Assembly (NCBI GenBank): GCA_965246905.1
Contig: CBDFFZ010000003.1
Coordinates: forward strand, 186,001 to 250,000
From: UBA1952 sp965246905
GTDB taxonomy: Bacteria; Bacteroidota; Bacteroidia; Chitinophagales; Chitinophagaceae
Direction of reading: 5' to 3'
Length of the DNA: 64,000 bases
The notes beneath the pieces are model-generated. The model was not told where the DNA came from. It saw nothing but the letters and a program-made list of their open reading frames with translations, and did not search any database. The position numbers were made by a program, and so were the translations under genes. Positions 1-8,168 of the stretch are shown here, piece after piece. Position 1 is the first letter of the stretch; each line of letters starts with the position of its first letter.

Positions 1-577
1 TCCCGCTTATGAGAAAGGTATCTGCCGGTGTACCGGATTTTATTCGTGCCGCTCCTTCTGCCGCGTTCATGGTAAGCAGCATCGTCATCAGCACTACTTC
101 CGTCCACAGAATGGCATTGGCGTCTTTCTTCGGGAAGCCGTCGAGCTCTTTCTGGTTAAGGCGTTTTACTTTAAGAATGTTGCGGCGTATGAGAAATGCG
201 ATTACACCAACGAGTGTAAGCACTGCCAGTATCTCGAAGAAGGAGATTACTACATTATAAAAGGAGCCAAGTGGTGCCTGGAATAGTCGCTCTTTGCCCA
301 GGATGCCATCCAGCAATATTTCCAGCACTTCTATATTGATGAGCACAAAGCCGGCGTATACGAATAAATGCAGGATGGCCGGCAGCGGCTTTTTAAACAT
401 CTTTTTTTGCCCCAATGCGAGCAGCACTACATTTTTGGCGCGTACGCCGGGATTGTCGCTGAGGTCTTCATCGCGGCCAAGCAATACATTGCGGCGGATG
501 GTAGATACTTTTTTCCAGAAGAGAAAACCAGCCGTAGCTGCGAGCAGAATAAATAGGATTTGCTGTACGATATGCAT
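1..577 (-). CDS. (Fe-S)-binding oxidoreductase, N-terminal membrane part (cut by window edge)
   Basis: The gene reads leftwards off the window, so only about 192 N-terminal residues are visible. The start ATG is at 575-577 and begins MHIVQQILF. Hydrophobic segments lie near residues 4-20, 60-90 and 105-125. Motifs such as NVVLLALGQKKMFKKP and LHLFVYAGFVLINIEVLE match the membrane domain of Bacteroidota heterodisulfide-reductase/GlpC-like Fe-S oxidoreductases, usually encoded with electron-transfer genes. In that family the 4Fe-4S and cysteine-rich CCG domains follow this region and would lie outside the window. The family call rests on the N-terminal pattern only; the electron donor and acceptor are unknown. 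Confidence 0.7.
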   Translation of the reverse strand, partial: MHIVQQILFILLAATAGFLFWKKVSTIRRNVLLGRDEDLSDNPGVRAKNVVLLALGQKKMFKKPLPAILHLFVYAGFVLINIEVLEILLDGILGKERLFQAPLGSFYNVVISFFEILAVLTLVGVIAFLIRRNILKVKRLNQKELDGFPKKDANAILWTEVVLMTMLLTMNAAEGAARIKSGTPADTFLISG

Positions 578-674
578 AGCAGTTGCAGTACTGAATTACC
601 CTGCCAAGATAAGACCGTTTCCTTTCAAAAACATAAAGTTGGGCCAGCCTTTTGCCGGAGCGCTAAAATTTCTT

Positions 675-682
675 TAGGTTTG
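675..682 (+). promoter_or_regulatory. TAnnTTTG -7-like box directly before a start codon
   Basis: TAGGTTTG matches the Bacteroidota -7 consensus TAnnTTTG and ends one base before the ATG at 684. Transcription starting a few bases downstream would give an almost leaderless message beginning near the second ATG at 690. No clear -33 TTG was seen, so a chance match is possible. Confidence 0.35.
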
Positions 683-689
683 GATGGAA

Positions 690-1604
690 ATGATAAGCCT
701 CTTTACCATACGTATTTGCGGCCTTACGGCAGCGCTGTTCTTTTGTTTATCCGCAGTTACCTCGATTGCCCAGAATAATGGCGGACAGCAGGTGCCAAAA
801 ATTACTATGCGTTTGCTGGAAGATTCACTGCTCGTAACTGCGGATTCTATGTATATCGCTGCGCTCCCTGAAGAGCGCCTTGCCCATAGCCAGCAGTTTG
901 CCAGGCAACTTGTCCAGGCGCTTAGGACACCGGACTCCTGGAGCTATCCCTTTGAAAAGCTGGCACAGAAAATCAACATCATTTACCCTGAGGACAAGGC
1001 TTTCCGCATTTTTAACTGGGCCATTGCGCCCAATGAGGCCATACGCCACTATTACGGTGCCATACAATTACCAGGTACACAACTAAAGCTTTATGGTTTG
1101 GTTGATTATTCCAACGAGCTGGGTAAAGGTGCGCAGGACAGCGTATTTACCGGCGGGCATTGGATGGGAGGCCTTTACTACCGCATCATTGCAAAAGAGG
1201 TGGACGGGCGTACGCTGTACACGCTCTTTGGGCATAATGCGGCGAGCCCGGTAAGTACGCGCAAATTTCTGGATGTCCTGGATCTGACTCCTGCCGGGCC
1301 AAAATTCGGAGCGCAGATATTCGGCATTCGTTCAGACAATTTTCCGGCGCAAAAAGTGAACCGGTTTGTATTGGAATATAAGAAGGATGTGCAGGCTTCT
1401 ATGAATTGGGATCCTGAGATGAATGCGATATTTTTTGACCGTTTATCGAGCCAGGTAAATGACCCCAACCGCAAATACACATTTATACCGAGCGGGCAGT
1501 ATGATGGCTTCCGGTGGAGCGGGAACCAATGGCTTTTTGTGCAGGACCTGATACCGGTAATGCAGCTAAAAGACGGGGAAGCCCCTGTTGGGCAACCGAA
1601 ATAA
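690..1604 (+). CDS. Secreted protein of unknown function
   Basis: The protein is about 304 residues and starts with a clear signal peptide (MISLFTIRICGLTAALFF, with cleavage probably after SIAQ). An ATG two codons upstream (684) is an alternative. I prefer 690 because the -7-like box ends at 682 and the signal peptide then begins without an acidic residue. The mature part is soluble-looking, with many aromatic residues and a GGHWMGGLYYRI segment near residue 155. I recognise no domain. It sits alone between the divergent Fe-S oxidoreductase and a pseudogene, so context gives no role. Location in the periplasm or on the outer surface is inferred from the signal peptide. Confidence 0.7.
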   Translation: MISLFTIRICGLTAALFFCLSAVTSIAQNNGGQQVPKITMRLLEDSLLVTADSMYIAALPEERLAHSQQFARQLVQALRTPDSWSYPFEKLAQKINIIYPEDKAFRIFNWAIAPNEAIRHYYGAIQLPGTQLKLYGLVDYSNELGKGAQDSVFTGGHWMGGLYYRIIAKEVDGRTLYTLFGHNAASPVSTRKFLDVLDLTPAGPKFGAQIFGIRSDNFPAQKVNRFVLEYKKDVQASMNWDPEMNAIFFDRLSSQVNDPNRKYTFIPSGQYDGFRWSGNQWLFVQDLIPVMQLKDGEAPVGQPK

Positions 1605-1642
1605 GCAACAATTTGTGTAGTAAGAAAAAATTTAGGCTTGAC

Positions 1643-2600
1643 TTACATCCATTCAGCAAGCAGTTGATAAGACTTTATACGATCTTCAGGATCATAAATA
1701 TGCCCAACGACCATTAGCTCGTCAATACATGTTTGATCTATAAAAGTGTTCAGGCCTTTCATCACCTGCTCCTGCCCGCCGATAAAAGAATAGGCCATCA
1801 TTTGGCGCACAGCCGCTTCTTCATACTCCCGTCCATAAGCCTTCGATGCTTTGCACTGGTGGCTGTAATGGGCTCCGCTTACCGCTGATAATTCCTGTAG
1901 CCAATTGATAAAAAGACGTAGCCAGCTTATTAGCTGCATCGTCACCGGCAGCTGCAATTACATTTATGCAAGCCATTACATAAGGTGCCGATAGCTGTGC
2001 TGACGGCCTGAATTGTTCCCGGTAAATCTTCAGTGCCTGGTGTATAATGGGTCGGAGCGAAATGAGCAGCAAAAGCATACGGCAATCCCAACGCGCCGGC
2101 CAGGTAAGCACTATCGGTGCTCGAGCCAAGAATCCAGATGGGAATATCAAGTCCTTCGCTAGGCATTGCACGTACACGGCTGTGCCTGTTCTCTATTGAG
2201 AAATAATTTCTGAGCTCTTTAATTTCGGTAGCAAAATCTGCACCATTACTGTGGCGTTGCAAGGCCATAGCCGTTATCTGATCTGTACCCGGCGCACGCC
2301 CCAATCCAAGATCTATCCTTCCGGAGTACAAAGATTCTAATGTACCGAATTGCTCGGCAATGATCAGTGGCGCATGATTGGGCAACATAATCCCGCCTGA
2401 ACCAACACGTATCGTTTTTGTGCCACCGGCAATATGCCCAATGAGCACTGCAGTAGCCGGGGAGGCAATACTGGGCATATTATGATGCTCGGCCAGCCAG
2501 AACCTTTTGTAGCCGGCGTCTTCTGTCTCTTGGCAAGATGCAGGCTGGCGCTTAAAGGTATCTGCCCGCGAAAAACCTTCTGCAATCCGGGCAAGATCTT
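1643..2600 (-). pseudogene. Luciferase-like flavin-dependent monooxygenase, frameshifted and 5'-truncated
   Basis: Fragments in three frames together spell an LLM-class (MsnO8-like) oxidoreductase. Near 2500 the frame gives RFWLAEHHNMPSIAS and then GSGGIMLPNHAPL. Near 2045 the frame changes to HQALKIYREQFRPSAQ. Near 1820 it changes again to EEAAVRQMMAYSFIG and IDELMVVGHIYD at the C-terminus. A compensating pair of one-base changes also lies around 2525-2550: the frame giving DTFKR and ETEDAGYKRFW is locally replaced by one reading ASLHLAK. The usual N-terminal residues are missing because the gene abuts an IS630-type element at 2601. The pseudogene call is firm. Confidence 0.85.
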
Positions 2601-3710
2601 ATACCGTTTAGACATCTAAATTACAGTTTTTATACACATTCCATCGGGCCAGTGAAAAGATGTTTTCGGGTGTGAGGGCTTTGACGATGTCGCTTACCGC
2701 ATCGGAGAGCGCATCAAGGGTTTGAAAGATCCGGTTAGCCAGCTTATCCTTAATATCCCGCCATATCCGCTCTGCCGGGTTTAGCTCCGGACTGTAAGGT
2801 GGCAGAAATAGTAATGCAATATTGGATGGAATCACAAGGGTCTTCGCCTTATGAAAGGCGCCATTATCCAGCAGTACGATCTTAAATTCCCGGGGCTTGT
2901 AAACAGAAAGCCCCTGCAGGTATTGTTCAAAGCAGATACCATCGCAGTACGGGAACGCTAAAGTAAAATGATCTCCGTTCATCGGCGAATAGGGCCCGAA
3001 CAGGTAGCAGTTTTTACCGGTGCTGATAGGGCACTACCGGCTTAATTCCCCTTGCCGTCAGGCACCTGCGTTGTATGGACAATAACCCGAACCGGCGCTC
3101 ATCCTGGGCATAGAGATTGATGGTCTGGCAGCCGGATGATTAGAACTTTTCAGTCTTAATATGTTCCGGCGTCTCAGGCAGGTTTTTTAAAAACGGCAAC
3201 AGCCGCTTCGTCCTTTTTTACGTGGCTTTTGCGACCCACTTTGAGCGAAGCCCCGAAGTTTCGCTTCAGGTACTTGTTGACGGCGTGGTAGTTCATCCCC
3301 ACTCCGAGATGCTATTTGATCCAGGCCTGTGCCTGACCGAAAGAGGTAAAGGCGTCTTTAGGATCGTGGAGCTTTTCTTTGAGCTTCTGCTTTGCCGCTT
3401 CATCGAAAGCGGAACGATGGTCGCCACCGCGCTTATCGGAACACAGGGCATCGAGCCCACCCTTGCTGTAACTGTCTTTCCAGCGGATAACAGAACGTAG
3501 GGAAGCACCGGTTTTTATTGGCCAGCCCGGTATTGTTATCGGTACCGGAAGCGATCAGGACGAGCATCTTCAGGCGTGGACGATGATGGGGGGATACTTT
3601 GGCGAGCAGCTTTTTCAGATCTTCGACCGGTTCTTTCACCGGGACGACAATGGGTAATGACATGCTCTGAACTATTCAAATATCATGCTATTAAGATGTC
3701 TAAATGGTAT
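2601..3710 (-). mobile_element. IS630-family insertion sequence, degenerate
   Basis: Imperfect terminal inverted repeats bound this element: ATACCGTTTAGACATCTAAA at the left end (from 2601) and its counterpart ATACCATTTAGACATCTTAA read inward from 3710. About 19 of the first 22 positions match. IS630/Tc1 elements insert at TA. A TA lies at 3711-3712 on the right, but the left flank is TT next to a TA overlapping the repeat, so the duplicated target is blurred. The element carries one disrupted transposase and inserted at the 5' end of a flavin monooxygenase gene. Confidence 0.8.
2608..3663 (-). pseudogene. IS630-family transposase, inactivated
   Basis: The N-terminal helix-turn-helix half starts at 3663 (MSLPIVVPVKEPVEDLKKLL). 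The frame then shifts near 3520, where the other frame reads RSVIRWKDSYSKGGLDAL. Further stops occur after QAWIK and after IKTEKF. The C-terminal DDE half is intact in another frame at 2608-2982, with LLDNGAFHKAK (Asp) and LPPYSPELNPAERIW (Glu). At least three lesions separate the halves, so no functional transposase can be made without recoding. IS630 transposases can use one programmed frameshift, but the extra stops argue against that here. Confidence 0.85.
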
Positions 3711-3808
3711 TATGCGCCGGAAGTAAGCGCTCCCCGTTTTTCTTATCCATTGTGATTGTCCGACCTGCCGGGCGCGGGTGAGCTTTGCAGTATCAAAAAC
3801 GCAAAGTC

Positions 3809-4174
3809 ATGAAAGCGATCCTTTCGCTTGAAGAAGCCGCCCAGTTAGCCTTTGCCATTGCAGGCCTGTATTTCCAGCCAATCCATATTGCGTGGTGGCT
3901 ATGGCCGGTGTTGTTTCTGAGTCCAGATATCAGCATGCTGGGCTATCTCATCAATCCTAAAGTCGGTGCCTGGACCTACAACATTGCGCATCATAGAGCG
4001 GTGGCGGCGATTTGCATCGCCATTGGCTGGAAGCTAAGCCTGCCGCTGCTTTTGCTCGCCGGGCTGCTGCTGTTCGCCCACTCATCCTTTGACAGAATGA
4101 TGGGCTATGGATTGAAATTTACCGACAGCTTCAATCATACTCATCTGAGTATGATTGGTAAGGCAAAAGGGTAA
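3809..4174 (+). CDS. DUF4260 family membrane protein
   Basis: A 121-residue hydrophobic protein with about four membrane segments. The segments SPDISMLGYLINPKVGAW, YNIAHHRAVA and FAHSSFDRMMGYGLKF are typical of the DUF4260 family, which has conserved His and Asp residues and no established function. I chose the ATG at 3809; an in-frame TTG at 3785 would add eight residues that do not look like family sequence. The gene stands alone just outside the right inverted repeat of the IS630 element. Location in the inner membrane is inferred from hydropathy. Confidence 0.8.
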   Translation: MKAILSLEEAAQLAFAIAGLYFQPIHIAWWLWPVLFLSPDISMLGYLINPKVGAWTYNIAHHRAVAAICIAIGWKLSLPLLLLAGLLLFAHSSFDRMMGYGLKFTDSFNHTHLSMIGKAKG

Positions 4175-4257
4175 AAGTATATGGTATCATCGCATCACAG
4201 ACTACAGCAGCCCTGCTCAATGCAATTTAATGTTGTGATAAGCCATGATCACAGCCA

Positions 4258-5250
4258 CTATGAATTAAGCGCTGCTATTTCCGGCTTGTTTGGCAGAGAC
4301 GTAAACGGCAACCGCATAAATTTTTTCATCGCTGCCAGCCAGTTTTTAAAGCTGTGCGTCCGATAGGGCGAGGCGTCAAAATATTGGTGTGCGATTATCT
4401 CAAAATCTTCCGGCTCACGGCCCGTCAATTCTTTCACTACGCCAGTGGGTTCAATGTCAAAACGGTGCATGCGCATTTGCGCGTTATAAATATTGGCCTG
4501 TACTATTGCGAAGAAATCGTAGCCCAGTTCCTTGCCAAGCATCTTGCCTGCTTTCAGAAACAACCAGTCCGGCGCAGCCATTACGCGCACTTTTCGCATG
4601 GCAACTTTGGAAAGAATTTTGCCAATTTCCTTTGCGCTGATAGACTTCTGGCCGGTTGGAAATAAGCGCTTGCCGATATATGGCTCCGGATGCTTCAGAA
4701 GCGCAGCGACGCAGCGGCCCATGTCACCATTGGATATCCAGGGGTTCCTGCCCTCACCAAACGGCGAAGCCATCATACCGAGCTGCAGGATGAATTCACT
4801 TGCCACGAAGACATTGTCGGCAAAGTAGCCGGGGATGAAATACACAACATTGAGGCCTGACGCTTCAAAAAGCCGGTAAGCCTCGCGGGTATTGTCCGTC
4901 ATAAGGCTACCGGTGTCGGCAAATTCAGCAATGCGCTGGCCCATGAATACAACTGTCTTTATCCGGGCTTCTATAGCGGCCCGAATGAAGCGGTGCACAT
5001 CCGCCACCATACCTTTGCGGATGGGATAGCAGTAATACACTTTACTGACGCCTGCCAACGCTTGTTGCAGCTGTTCATAATTACTGAAATCGCCAATGGC
5101 AATTTCGGCGCCGAGCCGCTCCAGCTCCAGCGCGCGAGCGTTGCGCGAGCGGACGAAGATGCGGACATCGTAGCCCTCTTTCAAGAGTTCGGTGGTAGCG
5201 ATGTAGCCGGTTTTGCCGGTAGCGAGTGTGATGAGGATTTTCTCTTTCAT
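4258..5250 (-). CDS. NmrA-like NAD(P)-binding oxidoreductase
   Basis: A 330-residue member of the atypical short-chain dehydrogenase/NmrA group. The N-terminal Rossmann loop ILITLATGKTGYIA (residues 5-18) is a variant of GxxGxxG, followed by FVRSRNAR, which could contact the phosphate of NADP. No Tyr-xxx-Lys catalytic pair is obvious, as is common in NmrA-like sensors and quinone reductases. It starts 18 bases after the methyltransferase stop, so the two are very probably one transcript, and a TetR-type operator precedes that transcript. The substrate is unknown. Confidence 0.85.
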   Translation of the reverse strand: MKEKILITLATGKTGYIATTELLKEGYDVRIFVRSRNARALELERLGAEIAIGDFSNYEQLQQALAGVSKVYYCYPIRKGMVADVHRFIRAAIEARIKTVVFMGQRIAEFADTGSLMTDNTREAYRLFEASGLNVVYFIPGYFADNVFVASEFILQLGMMASPFGEGRNPWISNGDMGRCVAALLKHPEPYIGKRLFPTGQKSISAKEIGKILSKVAMRKVRVMAAPDWLFLKAGKMLGKELGYDFFAIVQANIYNAQMRMHRFDIEPTGVVKELTGREPEDFEIIAHQYFDASPYRTHSFKNWLAAMKKFMRLPFTSLPNKPEIAALNS

Positions 5251-5268
5251 GGTGTTGATTGTTTGGGT

Positions 5269-6084
5269 TTATGCTTTTACCACAACCGCCTGCAGCAATG
5301 CACCACGGCCTTCTTTCAGATTCGCACCAATGTTTGCCCCTGCCACTTTGAAGTCCGGGCCCATTAGGGCCGGCAGGCTTAGCGCAGACGGTGCTGCCGG
5401 TATCTGCGATTGCACAGAGGCAAGCATTTCAGCGGTAGTATCTTTCCAGTGCAGGATGGAAAAACCGGATTGCTCCAGCACTTCGCGCATCTGCTGCATC
5501 GTAAGCAGGAAGCTGGTTTCGGCAGTTTTCGCCCAGGGCATTGGGTACAGTATTTCGCCGCCTTCGCCCTGCATGATGTCAAAAATGGCGAAGCGTGCGC
5601 CGGACTTGAGAACGCGTGCTATTTCGTGGTAGAGGGCGGGCCGGTCGGCAATATTCATGGCTACATGCTGTGTCCAGGCGAGGTCAAAAGTTTCATCTTC
5701 GAATGGCAGGTTCAGCGCGTCGGCCACCAGATAATCTACTTTTCCTTCCAAGCCTGTGCGCTGTGTTAGCAGTTGCGCTGCGGCTACAAAATCGGGGCTC
5801 AGATCAATGCCGCTGACGTGGCCGCCGAAGGTTTGCGCGAGGTAGCGGGACGGTCCGCCGAGGCCGGAACCAATGTCCAGAACCTTCATGCCCGGCGTGA
5901 TGTCGCAGAGGGCCGCCAACTCTTCTGTAGCACTGTAGCCCATTGCGTGGAACTGATCCACATTGCCCAGCCTTGCGAGCGGGATAATGCCTTCGCCGAG
6001 GCCGGCTTCTGTGAGCGCAGCCTCTAAGCGACTTACTAAATGCTCAGGGCTGTAGTGCGCCCGTACTTTGGATGTGTCTATCAT
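5269..6084 (-). CDS. Class I SAM-dependent methyltransferase (UbiE/MenG-like fold)
   Basis: The 271-residue protein carries SAM motif I VLDIGSGLGGPSRYLA (about residues 69-84), motif II around GIDLSPDFVAAA, and DLAWTQHVAMNI in motif III. This combination resembles the sarcosine/glycine, tocopherol and UbiE-type small-molecule methyltransferases rather than RNA or protein methylases. It is the first gene of a two-gene operon with the NmrA-like oxidoreductase and is preceded by a perfect 8+2+8 palindrome that also occurs next to the adjacent tetR-like gene. Substrate-inducible TetR repression is the likely control, by inference. Confidence 0.85.
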   Translation of the reverse strand: MIDTSKVRAHYSPEHLVSRLEAALTEAGLGEGIIPLARLGNVDQFHAMGYSATEELAALCDITPGMKVLDIGSGLGGPSRYLAQTFGGHVSGIDLSPDFVAAAQLLTQRTGLEGKVDYLVADALNLPFEDETFDLAWTQHVAMNIADRPALYHEIARVLKSGARFAIFDIMQGEGGEILYPMPWAKTAETSFLLTMQQMREVLEQSGFSILHWKDTTAEMLASVQSQIPAAPSALSLPALMGPDFKVAGANIGANLKEGRGALLQAVVVKA

Positions 6085-6111
6085 GGTATTGAATTGAAAA
6101 GTGTGAGATTT

Positions 6112-6129
6112 ATATACCGTTCGGTATAT
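6112..6129. promoter_or_regulatory. TetR-type operator upstream of the methyltransferase operon
   Basis: ATATACCG-TT-CGGTATAT is a perfect inverted repeat (8-bp arms, 2-bp centre). It lies between the methyltransferase start (6084) and the end of the TetR-family gene (6146). The same ATACCGTTCGGTAT core recurs at 6789-6802 before the TetR-family gene. That arrangement fits autoregulation plus control of the downstream operon. Confidence 0.75.
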
Positions 6130-6145
6130 TATTTGTCAAAAAATT

Positions 6146-6754
6146 TTAGCGTTGCAGCTCGTCCGTAATGATCCGGTCAATACGGTCGCAGGTTTCTAAT
6201 AGGTGCTGCTTATTGCGCATCGTTTTACTGAGCAGGATGCCGCCTTCTATCAGCGAAAGAAAGAGGACGGCGTAGCGCTTTGCGTCTATACCGGGAACGA
6301 TTTCTTTTGCTGCGATGCCGCGTTCGATAAGGCCTTTTATCATACCCAGCGTATTGTTGAAGGCTTTTGCCACTTCAACCCGTAGCTGCTCATTGGTGTC
6401 ATCTGAATCGGTCGCAGCATTGAGTAATGGGCAGCCGCCGAAATCCACCATCACGTTGAAATCCTCGCGGTAGAATTTAGTGATCGCGAATAGCATCGCT
6501 AATGGGCCGGCAACCTTGCCCACATAAGCACCGATTCGTCTGCCTAATAATGCAGCATTGTATTTAAACGCTTCCAGCGCAACTTCATTCTTGTTTGCAA
6601 AATTACCGTAGATGCTGCCTTTGGTGAGCTTCGTGGCGTTGGTTAGGTGGGATAATGACGTGCCGGCATAGCCCTGCTTATTGAAAACGCGTGCCGCCTG
6701 CTCAATAATGAACTGACGGGTCTTTTCAGAACGGGGAACGAATGCGGGCTTCAC
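6146..6754 (-). CDS. TetR/AcrR family transcriptional regulator
   Basis: The N-terminal helix-turn-helix is clear: QFIIEQAARVFNKQGYAGTSLSHL, then TKGSIYGNFANKNEVA. The C-terminal ligand domain resembles the YcdC/TetR_C group (FGGCPLLNAATDS). I chose the GTG at 6752-6754 (MKPAFVPRSEKTRQ), which matches how relatives begin. A TTG at 6784 would add ten residues and place the start almost inside an operator. The downstream genes on the same strand are a methyltransferase and an NmrA-like oxidoreductase. Palindromes on both sides of this gene suggest it represses itself and that pair. The inducer is unknown. Confidence 0.9.
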   Translation of the reverse strand: MKPAFVPRSEKTRQFIIEQAARVFNKQGYAGTSLSHLTNATKLTKGSIYGNFANKNEVALEAFKYNAALLGRRIGAYVGKVAGPLAMLFAITKFYREDFNVMVDFGGCPLLNAATDSDDTNEQLRVEVAKAFNNTLGMIKGLIERGIAAKEIVPGIDAKRYAVLFLSLIEGGILLSKTMRNKQHLLETCDRIDRIITDELQR

Positions 6755-6785
6755 GATTTTTTTATTTGAGCAATTGCGATGCAAA

Positions 6786-6805
6786 TATATACCGTTCGGT
6801 ATTTA
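6786..6805. promoter_or_regulatory. TetR-type operator upstream of the tetR-like gene
   Basis: ATACCG-TT-CGGTAT (6789-6802) is a perfect inverted repeat, with two further matching pairs outside one mismatch. It sits about 35 bases before the chosen GTG start, where a bound regulator would block its own promoter. It is the second copy of the site at 6112-6129. Confidence 0.75.
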
Positions 6806-6921
6806 ATAATCAAGTTTAATTTTCCTTAGCCGGTTTGGATCGTTAGAAATTGCAAATGGATTATCAAACTCAATCAATCTCCGGTAATTCTAAGGCTGAT
6901 TTCATTTGTAAGAAGGATGAG

Positions 6922-7362
6922 CTACACCTTGCATCCACCGCTTGCATTTTTCAGCAAATTCTCGATTGTATTACCATCAATCAGTGCCCAGTGCGCGAGG
7001 ATTTTCCCTTCTTTGATTTGAAATTGCCGGTAGCCTTCCGTTGTCAATTCTATGTCAGTAGGCTCAATCTCCCGCCATGTGCCGATGTGCTTTAAGTGCA
7101 TCGTTACTCTTGCCATTACTTTATCGCCTTCAGCTACGATGTCTTCAATAACGGTGCGATGCTGAAATGATTTGCCTGTTGCGGCGATCCAGCGTATTAT
7201 GCCTTCCGCATTGGCCGGTAACGCGGATGGCAATGAATGGTCAACATAGTTGTCGCTAAGGAATTGATCTGCTGCAGATGTGTTGCCGGTGTTCCATACC
7301 TGCTCGATAAAAGCCGCGACAATTTCTTTGTTTGCAGCATTTGTGTTTGTTCCTGTTTGCAT
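6922..7362 (-). CDS. SnoaL-like / ester cyclase family protein
   Basis: A 146-residue protein of the NTF2-like fold. The recognisable segments are FIEQVWNTGNTSAADQFLSD, NYVDHSLP (with the usual Asp-His), GDKVMARVTMHLKHIGTW and IKEGKILAHWALID. Members act as polyketide cyclases, small hydrolases or unknown ligand binders, and the fold alone does not identify the reaction. It lies 44 bases downstream of the Crp/Fnr-like gene on the same strand, so they are probably co-transcribed. This pairing of a Crp/Fnr regulator with a SnoaL-like protein suggests regulated small-molecule turnover, by inference only. Confidence 0.85.
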   Translation of the reverse strand: MQTGTNTNAANKEIVAAFIEQVWNTGNTSAADQFLSDNYVDHSLPSALPANAEGIIRWIAATGKSFQHRTVIEDIVAEGDKVMARVTMHLKHIGTWREIEPTDIELTTEGYRQFQIKEGKILAHWALIDGNTIENLLKNASGGCKV

Positions 7363-7406
7363 GCTGCAAAGCTTCGCAGACCTTGCGCATTACAGCGTGA
7401 CATCGG

Positions 7407-7991
7407 TCACAAAGTACGCGGCTGTTTCGCCCGAATCCGGCTGAGCGTCTCCCGAACCATACCAAGGTATGAGGCAAGGTGAGTGAGCTTTACCCGCTGA
7501 ACAAGGTGCGGCTGCGTTTTGAGTACCTGCCAGTACCTATCAGCCGGCGTGTATAATTTAAAGAGCGCGCTATGCTCTTCCAACGCTATCATTACCTGTT
7601 CGATAATAAGCCTGCCCAGGGATTCAATCGCTCGGGATTGGTTGTAAAGCGATAACAGATTTTCTTTTGCAAAACGATACACGGTCATATCCTCAGCGGC
7701 CTGAATAGTGATAGTTGATGGCTCGCCTGAACGCAGGCTTTTGAGCGACGTCGCAAAGCCTCCTTCAAACGCGAAAGCGGTGCTTATCTCAAGCCCGTGT
7801 ATGGTTTCAAAAAGCCGGACGAAACCATTTTCTATGAAATAAATAAACCGGCAAGCTGCATTTTCATTCAAGAGAATAGTGCCTTTTTTGACTTGCACCA
7901 GTTCTGCGGCGTCGAAGAACAGATGCCAGTCTTCAGACGAAACAGGAATAAGGCCAATTACCTTTTGGTATAACAGAGTGTGCTCACTCAT
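7407..7991 (-). CDS. Crp/Fnr family transcriptional regulator
   Basis: A 194-residue protein with an N-terminal cyclic-nucleotide-binding-type beta-roll (VQVKKGTILLNENAACRFIYFIENGFVRLF). The C-terminal winged helix contains RVKLTHLASYLGMVRETLSRIRA, the usual recognition helix of Bacteroidota Crp/Fnr-like proteins. No cysteine cluster is present, so an Fnr-type Fe-S sensor is unlikely. The nucleotide-binding arginine of true CRP is not evident, so the ligand is unknown. It is followed by the SnoaL-like gene. The start ATG at 7991 is the first good start. Confidence 0.9.
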   Translation of the reverse strand: MSEHTLLYQKVIGLIPVSSEDWHLFFDAAELVQVKKGTILLNENAACRFIYFIENGFVRLFETIHGLEISTAFAFEGGFATSLKSLRSGEPSTITIQAAEDMTVYRFAKENLLSLYNQSRAIESLGRLIIEQVMIALEEHSALFKLYTPADRYWQVLKTQPHLVQRVKLTHLASYLGMVRETLSRIRAKQPRTL

Positions 7992-8089
7992 CCTGTGATG
8001 GATACAAGATTGGCCGGATTCCTGTAAAGGTAGGTTCCCTATTGGCGCAGTGTCTGATGCCGGTCGTCAGGATCCCCGGTAATCCTGCA

Positions 8090-8130
8090 TAAAACATAAA
8101 AAAGCATTCCCAAAATACCGGGAATGCTTG
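8090..8130 (-). terminator. Intrinsic terminator of the SDR gene
   Basis: A perfect 10-bp stem (AAGCATTCCC at 8102-8111 and GGGAATGCTT at 8120-8129) with an 8-base loop. It is followed on the minus strand by a T-rich run (8101 down to 8091). It lies about 40 bases past the SDR stop at 8169. Confidence 0.85.
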
Positions 8131-8168
8131 ATCACTATGTGTCGTTGCATGAGGTACGTCTCCGTGCA

